Source: Komagataeibacter rhaeticus (lineage in GTDB: Bacteria > Pseudomonadota > Alphaproteobacteria > Acetobacterales > Acetobacteraceae). From it: a stretch of DNA of 64,000 nt. A program made the translations under genes and the position numbers. Shown here one piece after another: positions 63,386-64,000 of the stretch (within the stretch, counting starts at the first letter, position 1; every line of letters starts with the position of its first letter). The notes beneath the pieces were generated by a model. That model had not been told where the DNA came from and did not search any database. It saw nothing but the letters and a program-made list of their open reading frames with translations. Where the stretch lies: assembly GCF_003207855.1 (NCBI RefSeq), contig NZ_NKTZ01000004.1:186001-250000 (forward strand). Reading direction: 5' to 3'.

Positions 63386-63736
63386 GTGGCCGATCAGTCC
63401 ACGCGCCTTAAAAAACGCGCCGAGTTCCTGCGGGTTGCGGCCAAGGGCCGCAAGGCGCCCGCGCCGGGGCTGGTGCTTCAGGCGCTTGAACGCGGCGACA
63501 CGGAAGCAGCCCGGTACGGTTTTACCGTTACCAAGAAAGTGGGTAATTCCGTCGTGCGTAACCGCGTGCGGCGGCGCCTGCGTGAGGTGGTCCGGCTTCT
63601 GGGCCGCGAAAAGGCGCTCAGGGGCGTCGACATCGTGGTGATTGGCCGGTCAGGCACATGCGGGCGGCGGTTTGACGCCCTGATGGGCGATTACCGCAAG
63701 GCCCTGCGCAAGGCGGGGGTGAAGGAAGAATCGTGA
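63386..63736 (+). CDS. rnpA: Ribonuclease P protein component
   Basis: A 116-residue basic protein subunit of RNase P, which matures tRNA 5' ends with the rnpB RNA (not in this window). LKKRAEFLRVAAKGRKAPAP and the RNR motif KKVGNSVVRNRVRRRLRE are diagnostic. The start is GTG at 63386. Its TGA overlaps the GTG of yidD by 4 bases (GTGA). Confidence 0.96.
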   Translation: MADQSTRLKKRAEFLRVAAKGRKAPAPGLVLQALERGDTEAARYGFTVTKKVGNSVVRNRVRRRLREVVRLLGREKALRGVDIVVIGRSGTCGRRFDALMGDYRKALRKAGVKEES

Positions 63737-64000
63737 CGGCGTCTTCCCTCAGTCCACTTGCCCATATGCTGCGTGCGGGCATCCGCGCGTATCAGCTGGT
63801 GATCCGCCCCATATGGGGCGCGCATTGCCGTTTCACTCCTTCATGCAGTCATTACGCACGCGACGCGATTGCCCACCATGGGGCAATGCGGGGCAGTGTG
63901 CTGGCGGGCTGGCGCATCCTGCGCTGCAACCCGTGGAATGCGGGTGGGCACGATCCCGTTCCCGGCACGGCCTGCGGCTGTGACATGCATGACTCCATGA
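63733..64000 (+). CDS. yidD: Membrane protein insertion efficiency factor YidD, 3' end cut
   Basis: The visible 89 codons encode an amphipathic YidD protein: LRAGIRAYQLVIRPIWGAHC, FTPSCSHYARDAI, and GWRILRCNPWNAGGHDPVP. These match the family's Cys-rich core. It supports YidC in membrane protein insertion. The GTG start overlaps the rnpA stop. The frame is still open at the window end; yidC would be expected next. Confidence 0.93.
   Translation, partial: MTASSLSPLAHMLRAGIRAYQLVIRPIWGAHCRFTPSCSHYARDAIAHHGAMRGSVLAGWRILRCNPWNAGGHDPVPGTACGCDMHDSM

Overview
The window is a GC-rich, densely coded bacterial chromosome segment from an alphaproteobacterium, most likely an acetic acid bacterium (Acetobacteraceae, Komagataeibacter/Gluconacetobacter type). 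This placement is an inference. It rests on malate:quinone oxidoreductase, a fused shikimate kinase/3-dehydroquinate synthase, an HdeD-type membrane protein, the xerD-accA neighbourhood, LpxI in the lipid A cluster, and a palindromic intergenic repeat that I associate with this group. I see no rRNA, tRNA, CRISPR array, insertion sequence or prophage. Almost everything is core genome. Starts are often GTG or TTG, and many neighbouring genes overlap by a few bases.

Layout. 1-9 kb: a partial unknown gene, ferredoxin-NADP reductase, glutathione reductase, a small exported protein, class II DAHP synthase, a nicotinate phosphoribosyltransferase family enzyme and gltX; three copies of the palindromic repeat lie here. 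9-20 kb: a leftward block with an RNA methyltransferase, cysS, prfC, rpsD, an exported Rossmann protein, a phosphatase/nuclease-fold protein, beta carbonic anhydrase and alaS, with hdeD and a small membrane protein on the plus strand. 20-26 kb: a GtrA protein and three tandem OmpA paralogues, each apparently its own transcription unit with its own terminator. 26-30 kb: aroKB fusion, small membrane protein, xerD, accA. 30-44 kb: mixed metabolic and stress genes (CinA-like, SMP-30, a Rieske oxygenase coupled to a GNAT-Nudix fusion, DUF815 ATPase, yajC, sugar transporter, sodB, NDUFAF6-like protein, hydroxyacid dehydrogenase, Pta/Ptb family enzyme, mqo, NYN nuclease, folK).

44-63 kb is one long rightward run. 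It starts with rpoZ-relA-acpS-lepB-rnc-era, continues with pyrH-frr-uppS-cdsA-dxr-rseP-bamA-ompH-lpxD-fabZ-lpxA-lpxI, and ends with a glyoxalase family gene. Together these cover the stringent response, activation of acyl carrier protein, protein export, translation, isoprenoid and phospholipid precursors, outer-membrane protein insertion and lipid A synthesis. The last kilobase is the conserved rpmH-rnpA-yidD cluster, cut by the window edge.

I did not find a clearly new multi-gene system. The observations most worth checking are the OmpA triplet with a 220-bp identical block, the palindromic repeat family, the Rieske oxygenase/GNAT-Nudix operon, the lpx cluster ending in a glyoxalase gene instead of lpxB, and an exported NAD(P)-binding protein.
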